From Absicoccus intestinalis (GTDB lineage: Bacteria; Bacillota_I; Bacilli_A; Erysipelotrichales; Erysipelotrichaceae): a stretch of DNA of 64,000 nt. The position numbers and the translations under genes were made by a program. Below the pieces are notes generated by a model, which searched no databases, was not told the origin of the DNA, and was given only the letters and a program-made list of their open reading frames with translations. The stretch is taken from assembly GCF_033971885.1 (NCBI RefSeq), contig NZ_JALBUS010000001.1:1-64000 (forward strand), in the 5' to 3' direction. Shown here one piece after another: positions 17,758-26,434 of this stretch (positions within the stretch are counted from its first letter, which is position 1; each line of letters opens with the position of its first letter).

Positions 17758-18664
17758 TATAAATCAGATAGACGACATAGATGACGACAAACAAAGCCCC
17801 TTTGGCACGCGTCATCTGGTCGTCTTTTTTGGCAATCCAAAGGGTAAAACAAGCCACGACAACTAAGATCCAGGCATCCATGATATTTTCTGTTAAAGCC
17901 GCAATCGGCGATAAAACACTGGAAACACCCAAAATAAAAATGATATTCAAGATATTCGAGCCAATGGCATTTCCTAAAGAAAGGCCGCTCTCCCCTTTTC
18001 GGGCCGCTACAATACTGGTCATCAATTCTGGCAAAGATGTACCAATCGAAACAATGGTCAAACCAATCAAGGTATCCGACAAGCCCAAGAGTTGCGCAAT
18101 TTTGGTTGCATTATCGACAACCAGATTTCCACCCAAGATAATAGCAGCAATGCCTACAACGATATAAACGATGCTCATCGGTGCACTTAACGTTTTAGCA
18201 TTCTCTTCTTGGGTTCGATTTTGCATGGCACTCCTAATCAAAGTGCCAATATACATAACCAATAACACCAATAGGATCAAGCCTTCCCAGCGATCCAAAT
18301 ACCCATTGATACTGACAAAAACAGCTAATAAAAACGATACAAACAAATTGATCTTCAAATCCCGACGAACAATATCTTTATCCATGATAAATGGTGTGAT
18401 CAAAGCCGATGCACCCACAACGACCAACGTATTAAAGATATCTGAACCCACCACATTGGATATAGCCAATTCGTTGTTGCCAACCAAGCCAGCCGTAATG
18501 GAAACCGAAGCTTCTGGTAAGCTTGTCCCCAGCGCCACAATGGTCAAACCAATAATGACCGATGGCACCTTTAACATCCGTGCCACCGATGAAGATCCAT
18601 CCACAAACCAATCGGCACCCTTCACCAAACAAAGCATACCAACGATCAATAACAAGATAGTCAT
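17744..18664 (-). CDS. Cation/Ca2+ exchanger, CaCA family (YrbG-like)
   Basis: A 306-residue integral membrane antiporter with about 10 TM helices arranged as two inverted repeats. Each repeat carries the alpha motif: ALGTSLPEASVSITAGLVGN with NVVGSDIFN (residues about 40-85), and SIGTSLPELMTSIVAA with NAIGSNILN (about 205-245). The conserved acidic residues in ATSLPE-like motifs bind the cation. Family members exchange Na+ or H+ for Ca2+. The start follows GAGGTGA. The gene stands alone between the TetR gene and the tRNA pair. Sodium/calcium versus potassium-dependent action cannot be told from this reading. Confidence 0.88.
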   Translation of the reverse strand: MTILLLIVGMLCLVKGADWFVDGSSSVARMLKVPSVIIGLTIVALGTSLPEASVSITAGLVGNNELAISNVVGSDIFNTLVVVGASALITPFIMDKDIVRRDLKINLFVSFLLAVFVSINGYLDRWEGLILLVLLVMYIGTLIRSAMQNRTQEENAKTLSAPMSIVYIVVGIAAIILGGNLVVDNATKIAQLLGLSDTLIGLTIVSIGTSLPELMTSIVAARKGESGLSLGNAIGSNILNIIFILGVSSVLSPIAALTENIMDAWILVVVACFTLWIAKKDDQMTRAKGALFVVIYVVYLIYIIFR

Positions 18665-18716
18665 AATTTCACCTCAATATGTATTTAGTGTAGCATAAAA
18701 ATCATCAATAAAATGG

Positions 18717-18745
18717 TTGCAATAAAAAAATGGTCATGGTATCAT
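18717..18745 (+). promoter_or_regulatory. Promoter of the tRNA-Asn pair
   Basis: TTGCAA at 18717-18722, 17-base spacer, TATCAT at 18740-18745, about 20 bases before the first tRNA. Confidence 0.6.
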
Positions 18746-18764
18746 AGAAAAGCACTAAGCAGAT

Positions 18765-18839
18765 GCCTCCATAGCTCAGCGGTAGAGCGTCCGGCTGTTA
18801 ACCGGCAGGTCATAAGTTCGAATCTTATTGGAGGCGCCA
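18765..18839 (+). tRNA. tRNA-Asn (GTT), copy 1
   Basis: Seventy-five bases with encoded CCA fold as a cloverleaf: acceptor GCCTCCA / TGGAGGC, D-arm with AGCTCAGCGGTAGAGC, anticodon loop CTGTTAA (anticodon GTT), T-loop GTTCGAATC. The sequence is identical to copy 2. Confidence 0.96.
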
Positions 18840-18852
18840 CTTTTATTTTAGT

Positions 18853-18927
18853 GCCTCCATAGCTCAGCGGTAGAGCGTCCGGCTGTTAACCGGCAGGTCA
18901 TAAGTTCGAATCTTATTGGAGGCGCCA
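18853..18927 (+). tRNA. tRNA-Asn (GTT), copy 2
   Basis: Identical to the first copy over all 75 bases including CCA, with a 13-base AT-rich spacer. The pair is a recent tandem duplication or is kept identical by conversion. A terminator follows. Confidence 0.96.
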
Positions 18928-18938
18928 GTATGATCAAT

Positions 18939-18969
18939 AAACATCTCAGATTTTCATGGGATGTTTTTT
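18939..18969 (+). terminator. Terminator of the tRNA-Asn operon
   Basis: Arms AACATCTC (18940-18947) and GGGATGTT (18958-18965), one G-U pair, followed by T6. Confidence 0.75.
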
Positions 18970-18984
18970 ATTACATATAACAAT

Positions 18985-19017
18985 TACAAAAAGGTGCAAC
19001 TCAATTGTCGCACCTTT
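18985..19017 (-). terminator. Terminator of the restriction-modification gene
   Basis: Arms AAAGGTGC (18990-18997) and GCACCTTT (19010-19017) with a 12-base loop; the minus strand continues TTTTTGT. It could work in both directions. Confidence 0.7.
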
Positions 19018-19061
19018 ATACCGATCTTGTTTGTTGTTCATCATAATTCAATTATACAAAA

Positions 19062-21875
19062 TCAATTTGATCCCTTTTCTGCCGTTAACTTTTGATACAT
19101 TTTCATCAATTCACTAACAACCTCAGACTCCGACATATCATAATGAAATCCATATGCATCCATGACAGCTTTATCATTTTCTTGATGAGCTTTCACAAGT
19201 TCTGGATACATCCATTCGTTATCTGGATCATACATCTCCGCTAATGAACTATTCGGATATAAGGAACGAGCATCAAGTATAGCCTGTGCAGTATGCTCAA
19301 TTTTAGATTTCTGCTCTTCGGACGGAGTAGGCCATGGAAAGTTATTATAGACATTTTTAACCGAATATCTATAATCAGACTTCAATCTTCCCGCAACAAC
19401 ACGCATCCAATTATTATGAATAGATGATGCTAATACCCCAAACATTAATAAACTAGCATCCGGCACAATAATATTAGCATCACTCGCAATAGTATGGTAA
19501 TCCATATAACCAATAGGTATATATTCCCGTCTTTCTGAAGAAACACGAGGAATAATCAAGTAATTAGATTTTGGCTGCCGTATTTCTCCAAATAACCAGG
19601 GAGTACTAGCCAATTTTTTGGTTGCTATTCTATCACTACTCTTTCTAATTTCTTTTACCATTTGAACTCTATTATAAATTGGAGGTATTGCTTTAATTTC
19701 AAAGGTTTCAATATCTGTAAGCCACAAACAATATCTTATTTTGTTGTGCAAAAATTCTTCAGATCCAACTATTGGTTTAAACATTTTCTTTGAATCTGGA
19801 TATTTTTTTGTTATTTCAAGCATCTCATTCTCAGAATAGTTGCTTAATAATCCTTTATCATTAGGCATACTCCCAAAACTCGCTTTGCTAACATTACACA
19901 AGGGAATTGATTTATTTTCGATAAATACATCTGGTGCATCCATAAGATATCCATTTATATTTTCTGCATATTGATATTTTTCACCGGTAAAAATACGTTT
20001 TTTTCTACTATTAACAGCAACACTAAAGCCGATAATAACACAATGAACATGTGCTTTTATATGCGCTTCACTATCCCATCGAAATGTACGATAAGCAAAA
20101 TCGAAATGTAATCCTTTTTCAAAAAGCGGTTTCCATAAATTTGCTACTGCTTCACCCTGCGTAACAGAATTCGTAGAAACCAACGCTCCACGAATATTAG
20201 TTTCAGCCATCATTTCCATTGATTTTTTGTACCAGCAGGAAACATAGTCTAAATTTCCAACATGCTTCCATTTCTTTCCAAAAATACTAAGAACATCATT
20301 CTTTTGATCAACTGACATTAATCTGGCACCAATAAATGGTGGATTTCCCATAATGTAATTTAGTTCACTTGCTGGTATCACGTCATTCCAATCCATTCTT
20401 AAAGCATTACTTTCAATGATGTTTGCATTGGTTTTCAATGGTAAGAATTCATAATCTGTCATCATGATCAGTGATGTTTCATCCATCATTTGAGATTCTG
20501 CTATCCATAATGCTGTTTTGGCAACAGTGACTGCAAAATCATTAATTTCAATTCCATAAAATTGATCAATATTTACTTTAATAGGATTAAAATCTTCTTC
20601 AGACGCATATAAATCAAATTGATTTTTATTAATGATTGAAATAATTTTATTTTCCAATTTTCGCAAGCATAAATACGTTTCGGTCAAAAAGTTACCGCTG
20701 CCTGCTGCTGGGTCCAAAAAATATAAAGATGCCAATTTGTTCTGAAATTCTCGTAGGTGTGCATTACGTATTTTTTCACGTTTGATTTGCATGATTTGAT
20801 TGAATTCATCTTTCAAATCATCTAAAAATAAAGGATCAATGACTTTATGTATGTTTTCAATCGATGTATAATGCATACCACCTTTTCGTCGTGTTTCTGG
20901 ATTCAATGTTGATTCAAAGACTGCCCCAAAGATCGTTGGACTAATATCTGACCAATCAAACTCATCTGATGCTTGATCTAACAGCATAGTCCTTAATTCA
21001 TCTGTGAATGGAGGTATCAATACGTTTTCATCCGCAAACAAGCCCCCATTTACATAGGGAAATGCTTTAAGCTGTTCTGACAAATACGGATCTCTCTCTT
21101 CATTTTTTGTATTTAATACCTTAAATAAGGTTTTAAGTGCCTCTCGTATATTTTCTGCCGAATATTGAGAAAGATAGTCATGAAATTGATTTTTCTTTTC
21201 AAATAATCCTGCATCTTCGGCATATAAACAAAACACAAGTCGTACACATAACTTATTTAAATGCTCATACATTATTTTTTCGTCAAGAGGTGCCAATTTA
21301 TATTGTTCTAACAAGGAGTCATAGAGTTTACCAACCAATTCACCAGCTTTTATTGATAATTCTTGTTCCTTAATCAAATGATGGTTTGTTTGTGAAACAA
21401 GAAAATTCATTTGATAGGCTTGTTTTGACAATTCACTTAATTCGATATGCAATGGATCTTTTTCTGGCACTGATTTATCCATGTCATAGATATAAAATTC
21501 TTTAAAATTACATGTAATGATCCATCTTGGTTTTTCCGATAATTTTAGATCATCACTGTATTGCTTTGCTTGCTGATATGCATTTAGATATAGTCCACTC
21601 GATTGTCTGATTGGTTTTAATAGATCTTTTGCGATATCTTTCTGTTCGATCATGACTAATGTACTAGAAATATAACCATCAATAAAATTGGTTGTATTCG
21701 TATGCGAATTCTTTACTCTTTTTTCAAAACTAATATATTCGGTAGGTTGTTTTATATCATAAACATTCTGTAATAAATCAATCCAAAATGATTGATTATC
21801 CGATTTTTCATTTCCTCTACCAGTCCATCTGTCTGCAAATTCTTTTGCTTTTCTTTTTTGTTCTCTATCATTCAT
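19062..21875 (-). CDS. MmeI-like type IIL restriction-modification enzyme
   Basis: A 937-residue single-chain enzyme. The N-terminal nuclease part carries D66 ... E77-Q-K79 in FIDGYISSTLVMIEQKD, the pattern of the MmeI nuclease site, although the D-to-E spacing appears one residue longer than I recall. A helical region follows. The gamma-type amino-methyltransferase has motif I LDPAAGSGNF (about 386-395) and motif IV NPPF (about 509-512). The C-terminal part should be the target recognition domain. MmeI-type proteins both cut and methylate a single strand to protect host DNA, so no separate partner is needed. The ATG follows AAGGAAAA and a TATAAT lies at 21901-21906. The gene looks more AT-rich than its neighbours and sits beside tRNA genes, which suggests transfer. 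Recognition sequence unknown. Confidence 0.85.
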   Translation of the reverse strand: MNDREQKRKAKEFADRWTGRGNEKSDNQSFWIDLLQNVYDIKQPTEYISFEKRVKNSHTNTTNFIDGYISSTLVMIEQKDIAKDLLKPIRQSSGLYLNAYQQAKQYSDDLKLSEKPRWIITCNFKEFYIYDMDKSVPEKDPLHIELSELSKQAYQMNFLVSQTNHHLIKEQELSIKAGELVGKLYDSLLEQYKLAPLDEKIMYEHLNKLCVRLVFCLYAEDAGLFEKKNQFHDYLSQYSAENIREALKTLFKVLNTKNEERDPYLSEQLKAFPYVNGGLFADENVLIPPFTDELRTMLLDQASDEFDWSDISPTIFGAVFESTLNPETRRKGGMHYTSIENIHKVIDPLFLDDLKDEFNQIMQIKREKIRNAHLREFQNKLASLYFLDPAAGSGNFLTETYLCLRKLENKIISIINKNQFDLYASEEDFNPIKVNIDQFYGIEINDFAVTVAKTALWIAESQMMDETSLIMMTDYEFLPLKTNANIIESNALRMDWNDVIPASELNYIMGNPPFIGARLMSVDQKNDVLSIFGKKWKHVGNLDYVSCWYKKSMEMMAETNIRGALVSTNSVTQGEAVANLWKPLFEKGLHFDFAYRTFRWDSEAHIKAHVHCVIIGFSVAVNSRKKRIFTGEKYQYAENINGYLMDAPDVFIENKSIPLCNVSKASFGSMPNDKGLLSNYSENEMLEITKKYPDSKKMFKPIVGSEEFLHNKIRYCLWLTDIETFEIKAIPPIYNRVQMVKEIRKSSDRIATKKLASTPWLFGEIRQPKSNYLIIPRVSSERREYIPIGYMDYHTIASDANIIVPDASLLMFGVLASSIHNNWMRVVAGRLKSDYRYSVKNVYNNFPWPTPSEEQKSKIEHTAQAILDARSLYPNSSLAEMYDPDNEWMYPELVKAHQENDKAVMDAYGFHYDMSESEVVSELMKMYQKLTAEKGSN

Positions 21876-22254
21876 GCGAAATTTTCCTTACTATGTAATT
21901 ATTATAGCAAATGTTGGTATCGATAAAACATCATACAGAACACCAGCTTTTTATGATTGTATTGTCTATCATGGTAAAAGATTAAATATGAATCTTATAA
22001 ACAAATGATAGAGAAATATTTACATATACCTACTAGCATACATCGAATTTTGGTACTTCTTAGGATACTTGGATCCTATTAAACGAGTTGTTAGAATGTT
22101 TTTAGTGTTAAAATGTTTTCCAAAGTACCGGTCACAGGATATTGTCCAATACTTTCTTTATGCATTTTCTTTCGTATCAAAAGTAGTGGCATAGCCAATC
22201 GCAGTATTCGCACATCGGACAAAAGATGGACATTTTTTGAAGGGATGTGCTTTT
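21876..22254. other. Intergenic gap between restriction gene and EAL gene
   Basis: About 380 bases, AT-rich. The left edge holds the promoter of the restriction gene. A 32-codon frame at 22096-22194 has no clear ribosome binding site and no family I recognise, so it was not called. No RNA fold or repeat was convincing. Confidence 0.5.
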
Positions 22255-24258
22255 ATGCAAACGATTATAGGCTGGTTATCACAATACTGGTATCGCAATT
22301 ATACCGATGTTCTGCAAGGAATTGTCTTTGCCGCCGTTACATTATTTCTCGTTTTTAAAGACACGGACAGAAGTACCAAAATCAAAAAATGTATTCTATC
22401 CTTTCTTGTCTCTTACAATACAGCTGAGATCATTTCCTATGCAACGTATGCTGGCTTCACTTCTTTTCTATCTATACAGGGGACTTTTCTGGATTTCTTA
22501 CTTGCCTCAGGCTGCCTTTTATTACCGGTGTTTATTCTAATTCCGCTGTATGCAAAAGTACTTGCCATCCAAGGACCCGGTGCTGCTTTCTTGTATGCTC
22601 TTTTTTTCTGCTCCAATTGCTTAGCCATGTTACTTGCCCAGAGTGTATGGCAACGCATGTGTATCACAATTGCATTAAGCATTGCCCTAACATGGTACTT
22701 TCAACAGGAAATCCGCTATCTTCTTTTTGAAAAATCCATGCTTCAAATGGACCACCGATTTCAGGGAACTGCATATTCCTTTATGGTTCTGATTGGCGTG
22801 GAAGCCGAGCTTCCACGCATTGTGCTTGATGGCAGTCCAAATGGAGTCGTAAATGCACTTGCTTATGGGGTTTCCATAGCTGGTATTGCGCTTATTCTCT
22901 TCTTTGTATTTTTCATGAAATTCAACTTTTTTGCCATCATGAAGTATGAAAACTACATCCGCAGCCAGGACGAAGATAGTACCACCGGCGCGAAGAGCCT
23001 GACTTACTTGATTGAGCATGGAAGAGACATGATTTTAAAAGCACAAACCACAAATGAAGAATTTGCCGTTTTTTATACAAATCTTGAAAATCTTCACGAT
23101 GTAAATATGATTCACGGTTATGATGCTGGTACCAAAATTTTCCAAAAGACAGCAGCGCTTTTGGCTGCACAGTTCCCGGATGGCATCGTCGCTCGCGTAT
23201 CCGGTTCCCACTTTGCCGGCATCATACCTCTTGCAAATATAGAAAACAAATTCAATCTAGCAGCTAAACAAATTGAGGGACTGAGCTTAGATGAAGCACT
23301 GCACCTAAAAGTTGGCATCTATCCCATCCCTGTGGCAACCCATACCACAAGACACGAAACGGAATTATCCTATGATGAGCTAACAACAATGGTGGATCTT
23401 TCCGCCTATGCAGTCCGCTACCAAAAGGATTCCCGACAAGTTGTGCAATATTTCGAAGAAGACCTCAAAAAACAGGAAGAAATTCGCTTACATGTCATAA
23501 GTAGCATAGACAAAGCCATACAAAATCAATGGCTACGTGTCTACTATCAGCCCCTTATCCATATCCAAAGTGGAAAACCGGCCGGATTTGAGGCTCTATC
23601 TCGCTGGGAAGATCCTGTATATGGCCTGCTCACACCCGATAAGTTTGTTCCTTCGCTTGAAAATCTCAGATTGATCTACAAAGTAGACTTAAACGTCCTT
23701 TCCACCTATGGAAGAGAAATACAAAAAATTCAAAAAATTGGGTTGGAACCACTTCCCATTAGCTTTAATATCTCGCGAACCGATCTTGAATCTGGTATTG
23801 ATCTCTATGGCGAAATCGAAAGAATTGTGAATGCACTTGCCATCGACAAAAACCTGATTCATATTGAAATCACAGAAAGTGCACTGAACGGCGATTCCCT
23901 TATCATGCCTCAGGCAATCGAACATTTCCATCGTATGGGATTTGAAGTCTGGATGGACGACTTTGGATCTGGTTATTCCTCCCTCAACGTTCTAAAAGAT
24001 TATCCTTTCGATGTAATTAAGATCGACATGGAATTTATGAAAAAATTCGATGAGCGTTCCAAACAAATCGTGCGCTCCATCTGTGAAATGGCTACATCAC
24101 TTGGTACTCGAACAGTAGCCGAAGGGGTAGAAACTAAAGAGCAGCTTCAATTCCTGCAACAAATTGGTTGCACCTATGCCCAGGGCTATCTTTTCAGCAA
24201 ACCAAAACCTGTACAGGAATTCTTTAGCCTCCTACCAAAGCGCCCATCCAATTACTAG
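22255..24258 (+). CDS. Membrane protein with degenerate GGDEF and EAL phosphodiesterase domain
   Basis: A 667-residue cyclic-di-GMP related protein. Six or seven TM segments fill residues about 10-230. Residues about 255-390 resemble a GGDEF domain, but the signature is SGSHF at about 316 instead of GG(D/E)EF, so no cyclase activity is expected. Residues about 415-665 form an EAL domain with the catalytic motifs kept: FEALSRW (about 445), NISRTDLE, IEITESA, DDFGSGYSSL, IKIDMEFM and EGVETKEQ. It probably hydrolyses c-di-GMP under membrane or GTP control. The ATG at 22255 was chosen (GAAGGG upstream); an in-frame TTG at 22237 is the alternative. No flagellar or cellulose genes are near, and codon use differs from its neighbours. 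Confidence 0.85.
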   Translation: MQTIIGWLSQYWYRNYTDVLQGIVFAAVTLFLVFKDTDRSTKIKKCILSFLVSYNTAEIISYATYAGFTSFLSIQGTFLDFLLASGCLLLPVFILIPLYAKVLAIQGPGAAFLYALFFCSNCLAMLLAQSVWQRMCITIALSIALTWYFQQEIRYLLFEKSMLQMDHRFQGTAYSFMVLIGVEAELPRIVLDGSPNGVVNALAYGVSIAGIALILFFVFFMKFNFFAIMKYENYIRSQDEDSTTGAKSLTYLIEHGRDMILKAQTTNEEFAVFYTNLENLHDVNMIHGYDAGTKIFQKTAALLAAQFPDGIVARVSGSHFAGIIPLANIENKFNLAAKQIEGLSLDEALHLKVGIYPIPVATHTTRHETELSYDELTTMVDLSAYAVRYQKDSRQVVQYFEEDLKKQEEIRLHVISSIDKAIQNQWLRVYYQPLIHIQSGKPAGFEALSRWEDPVYGLLTPDKFVPSLENLRLIYKVDLNVLSTYGREIQKIQKIGLEPLPISFNISRTDLESGIDLYGEIERIVNALAIDKNLIHIEITESALNGDSLIMPQAIEHFHRMGFEVWMDDFGSGYSSLNVLKDYPFDVIKIDMEFMKKFDERSKQIVRSICEMATSLGTRTVAEGVETKEQLQFLQQIGCTYAQGYLFSKPKPVQEFFSLLPKRPSNY

Positions 24259-24372
24259 TATGAACAGGCCGCCAAAATCATTGATAAGAAATGGGAATAC
24301 AATACAGAATCGATTTTGAATTGCGGTTTATCAAAATGCACAAATCACTTTAATGCCTATGATGACAAGTAA
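24259..24372 (+). pseudogene. Short in-frame coding remnant directly after the EAL stop
   Basis: Immediately after the TAG of the EAL gene the same frame runs open for 37 more codons (YEQAAKIIDKKWEYNTESIL, then NCGLSKCTNHFNAYDDK) to a TAA. There is no start codon or ribosome binding site. It looks like the C-terminal scrap of another gene joined here, not an extension of the EAL domain. I do not recognise its parent. It ends five bases before the 70-bp palindrome. Confidence 0.4.
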
Positions 24373-24377
24373 ACGAG

Positions 24378-24447
24378 AGTGCAATCTAAACTGTGTAAGT
24401 TAGTTAGATGCGTACGGCTAACTAATGAAAACAGTTTAGATTACACT
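24378..24447. repeat. 70-bp near-perfect palindrome (MITE-like or fused IS ends)
   Basis: Two 30-base arms (24378-24407 and 24418-24447) match at 25 of 30 positions around a 10-base centre. Each arm begins AGTG(C/T)AATCTAAACTGT and ends TTAGTTAG. There is no T run, so it is a poor terminator. Arms of this length with an outward AGTGNAATC end look like the two terminal inverted repeats of an insertion sequence brought together, or a very small MITE. The family is not known to me. Confidence 0.6.
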
Positions 24448-24464
24448 ATATATATTGACCCATT

Positions 24465-25802
24465 TCAATCACCATCAACCGACATATCGATTTTTGTCCT
24501 GCCCATAAAATACCAACCATATCCTACGAGATCGGCTAAGAACCAACCAATGGGTATGGCCATCCAAATCCCTATTTCACCAAGGGTAGGTGCCAATGCA
24601 TAAGCCAATAATACTCGAGTACCTAAGGAAAGAATGGTCAAGATCACCGAAATACCCGGTTTTCCCATTCCACGAAAATAGCCATAGAGAAGAAATAAAC
24701 AGCCAATACCTATATAAAAAGTGCCTTCGATGTGTAAATAACGAATTCCACACCATAGGACTTCTGTTTCCTTGGCTTGCACGAAAAGTTGCATCAATGG
24801 TTGGGCAAACACAAAGACCAACAATGAGATCACGGCTGAAAAGAGGATGGTCATCGTTGTTGCGATTCGAAATCCTTGTTGTTGGCGATCGATTCTTTTG
24901 GCACCCTCATTTTGAGAAATAAAAATAGAAAAGGCATTCCCAAAATCTTGTACTGGTAAATACGCAAAGGTATCGATCTTTACACCAGCGGCAAAAGCAG
25001 CCATAGTTATTGGACCAAACGTATCAACTAGACGTTGAACCAACAAAATGCCAAAGTTCATACACGATTGTTGCAAACAAGTCATCAACGATAAGCCTAG
25101 CAAATCATGCAAGATCGTTGGGTCAAAGACCCAATCTTGCCGATGGAGAATGAACGATCGATACGTTTTCATATAATACATACTGATACCCGATCCGGAT
25201 ACATATTGTGCAAGGATGGTTGCGATGGCTGCTCCGGCAATGCCCCAATGAAAGCCAAGTACAAACAAAAGATCCAAACCAATATTCAATCCAGCCGATA
25301 GACCAAGAAAGACTAAAGGAATCACTGAATTTCCTATCGAACGTAACAAACACGAAAAAAAATTATAGATGGATACAGCCAACAAGCCCATGAAAATGAT
25401 TTCTACATAGATGCGCATAGAATCATAGATGGCTTGTGGTACAGCTAAAAAATGCAGAATGGGATCCATCCATACATAGAGTGCTATATTCAATAGGATT
25501 GTAATCAAAATGATCAAACAAAATGCATGCAAGATACCTAATTGTAAACGATGGATATTTCCCCTTCCCCATTCCATTGAAAATAAGACACCGGCTCCCA
25601 TGGATAGACCTAAGAAAATGGAAGTCAAAAAGGTCATCAACGCATAGGCCGAACCAACCGCTGCCAATGCGTTGATGCCAATAAAGCGTCCCACGATCAA
25701 TGTATCACTCAGATTATAGACTTGTTGCAACAAATCACCAAGAATAATGGGCAAGGCAAAAAGAAGCAATCCTTTTCGTATGTCACAAGTTGTAAGATCC
25801 AT
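24465..25802 (-). CDS. MATE-family multidrug/Na+ efflux protein
   Basis: A 445-residue membrane antiporter with 12 TM helices and the typical start (RKGLLLFALPIILGDLLQQV, NLSDTLIVGRFIG) of the bacterial MATE group near DinF/NorM. It uses Na+ or H+ gradients to expel cationic compounds. The ATG at 25802 is preceded by GAAAGAAGG. Divergent from an Lrp-type regulator whose gene starts 147 bases away; an 11-base direct repeat in that gap is a possible operator. Substrate not predictable. Confidence 0.9.
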   Translation of the reverse strand: MDLTTCDIRKGLLLFALPIILGDLLQQVYNLSDTLIVGRFIGINALAAVGSAYALMTFLTSIFLGLSMGAGVLFSMEWGRGNIHRLQLGILHAFCLIILITILLNIALYVWMDPILHFLAVPQAIYDSMRIYVEIIFMGLLAVSIYNFFSCLLRSIGNSVIPLVFLGLSAGLNIGLDLLFVLGFHWGIAGAAIATILAQYVSGSGISMYYMKTYRSFILHRQDWVFDPTILHDLLGLSLMTCLQQSCMNFGILLVQRLVDTFGPITMAAFAAGVKIDTFAYLPVQDFGNAFSIFISQNEGAKRIDRQQQGFRIATTMTILFSAVISLLVFVFAQPLMQLFVQAKETEVLWCGIRYLHIEGTFYIGIGCLFLLYGYFRGMGKPGISVILTILSLGTRVLLAYALAPTLGEIGIWMAIPIGWFLADLVGYGWYFMGRTKIDMSVDGD

Positions 25803-25834
25803 ACTTTTCCTTCTTTCATTTCGAATTCATATTA

Positions 25835-25876
25835 TTTCTATTTGATATAATTTATATAGATTAATTTTCTATTTGA
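25835..25876. promoter_or_regulatory. Direct repeat TTTCTATTTGA in the MATE-lrp gap
   Basis: The 11-mer occurs at 25835-25845 and 25866-25876, 31 bases apart, about three DNA turns, and each copy is followed by a TATA-rich stretch. Same-face spacing fits a regulator such as the adjacent Lrp protein. Confidence 0.35.
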
Positions 25877-25899
25877 AATATATCACGTTCATTATGAAA

Positions 25900-25927
25900 T
25901 TGCAATTCCATCAAACCTTGGTACAAT
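25900..25927 (+). promoter_or_regulatory. Promoter of the lrp gene
   Basis: TTGCAA (25900-25905), 16-base spacer, TACAAT (25922-25927), followed by AAAGGAG and the ATG at 25950. Confidence 0.55.
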
Positions 25928-25949
25928 AAAAGCAGAAAAGGAGACTTCT

Positions 25950-26408
25950 ATGTTTGTGGAAAAACTAGATACACTGGATCAAAAAATATTAGAATTATTG
26001 ATTGAAAATGCGCGATATACCTATTCAGAAATTGGCAATAAACTTGGTATATCACGAGTGGCAGTGAAAAACCACGTTAAAGAATTGGAAAATCGTGGCA
26101 TCATTGAAGAATATACGACCATCATAGATACGCATAAACTAACGGATTCCATTTCTTGTTTTTTTGAAATTGAAACAAAACCAGAAACATTCCATACCGT
26201 TATTCAAAAACTCAAAGATTGTCCGGACATTACCCAAATCTATCAAACAACTGGTCATTGTCGTCTTCATGTACATGCCATCGTTGCCGGACAAGAAGAA
26301 ATGGACCGTCTTCTTCAAGAAGTCATCGATCCATTACCTGGTGCCCTATCCATTCAAACCAATGTCATCCTAAGCCGAATCAAAGACATCAAAGGTCTAC
26401 GCCTATAA
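25950..26408 (+). CDS. Lrp/AsnC-family transcriptional regulator
   Basis: A 152-residue regulator with the Lrp/AsnC layout: N-terminal helix-turn-helix (ENARYTYSEIGNKLGISRVA, residues about 17-55) and a C-terminal RAM-type ligand and oligomerisation domain (about 65-145). The family responds to amino acids and forms octamers. Its divergent neighbour is the MATE pump and it faces the thiol locus across a terminator. It may control the pump; cysteine-locus control is also possible. The ribosome binding site is AAAGGAG, 6 bases before the ATG. Confidence 0.88.
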   Translation: MFVEKLDTLDQKILELLIENARYTYSEIGNKLGISRVAVKNHVKELENRGIIEEYTTIIDTHKLTDSISCFFEIETKPETFHTVIQKLKDCPDITQIYQTTGHCRLHVHAIVAGQEEMDRLLQEVIDPLPGALSIQTNVILSRIKDIKGLRL

Positions 26409-26434
26409 AAAAACAGCCAGTTCTGACTGTTTTA
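26406..26434. terminator. Bidirectional terminator between lrp and the kinase-like gene
   Basis: Arms AAAACAG / CTGTTTT with an inner CAG/CTG pairing, preceded by A7 and followed by TTTTAT. It serves lrp and the convergent 26432-27445 gene. Confidence 0.65.

Noticed and set aside
18765..18927. tRNA-Asn 3' end as an integrase attachment site
   Set aside because: No integrase gene and no repeat of the tRNA end was seen downstream, so a phage-type island is not supported.
18978..19017. IS terminal repeat near GTGCAAC
   Set aside because: It forms a good terminator stem for the restriction gene, and no transposase or matching second end is near.
22096..22194. Possible 32-residue gene before the EAL gene
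   Set aside because: No convincing binding site, no recognisable family, and AT-rich DNA gives such frames by chance.
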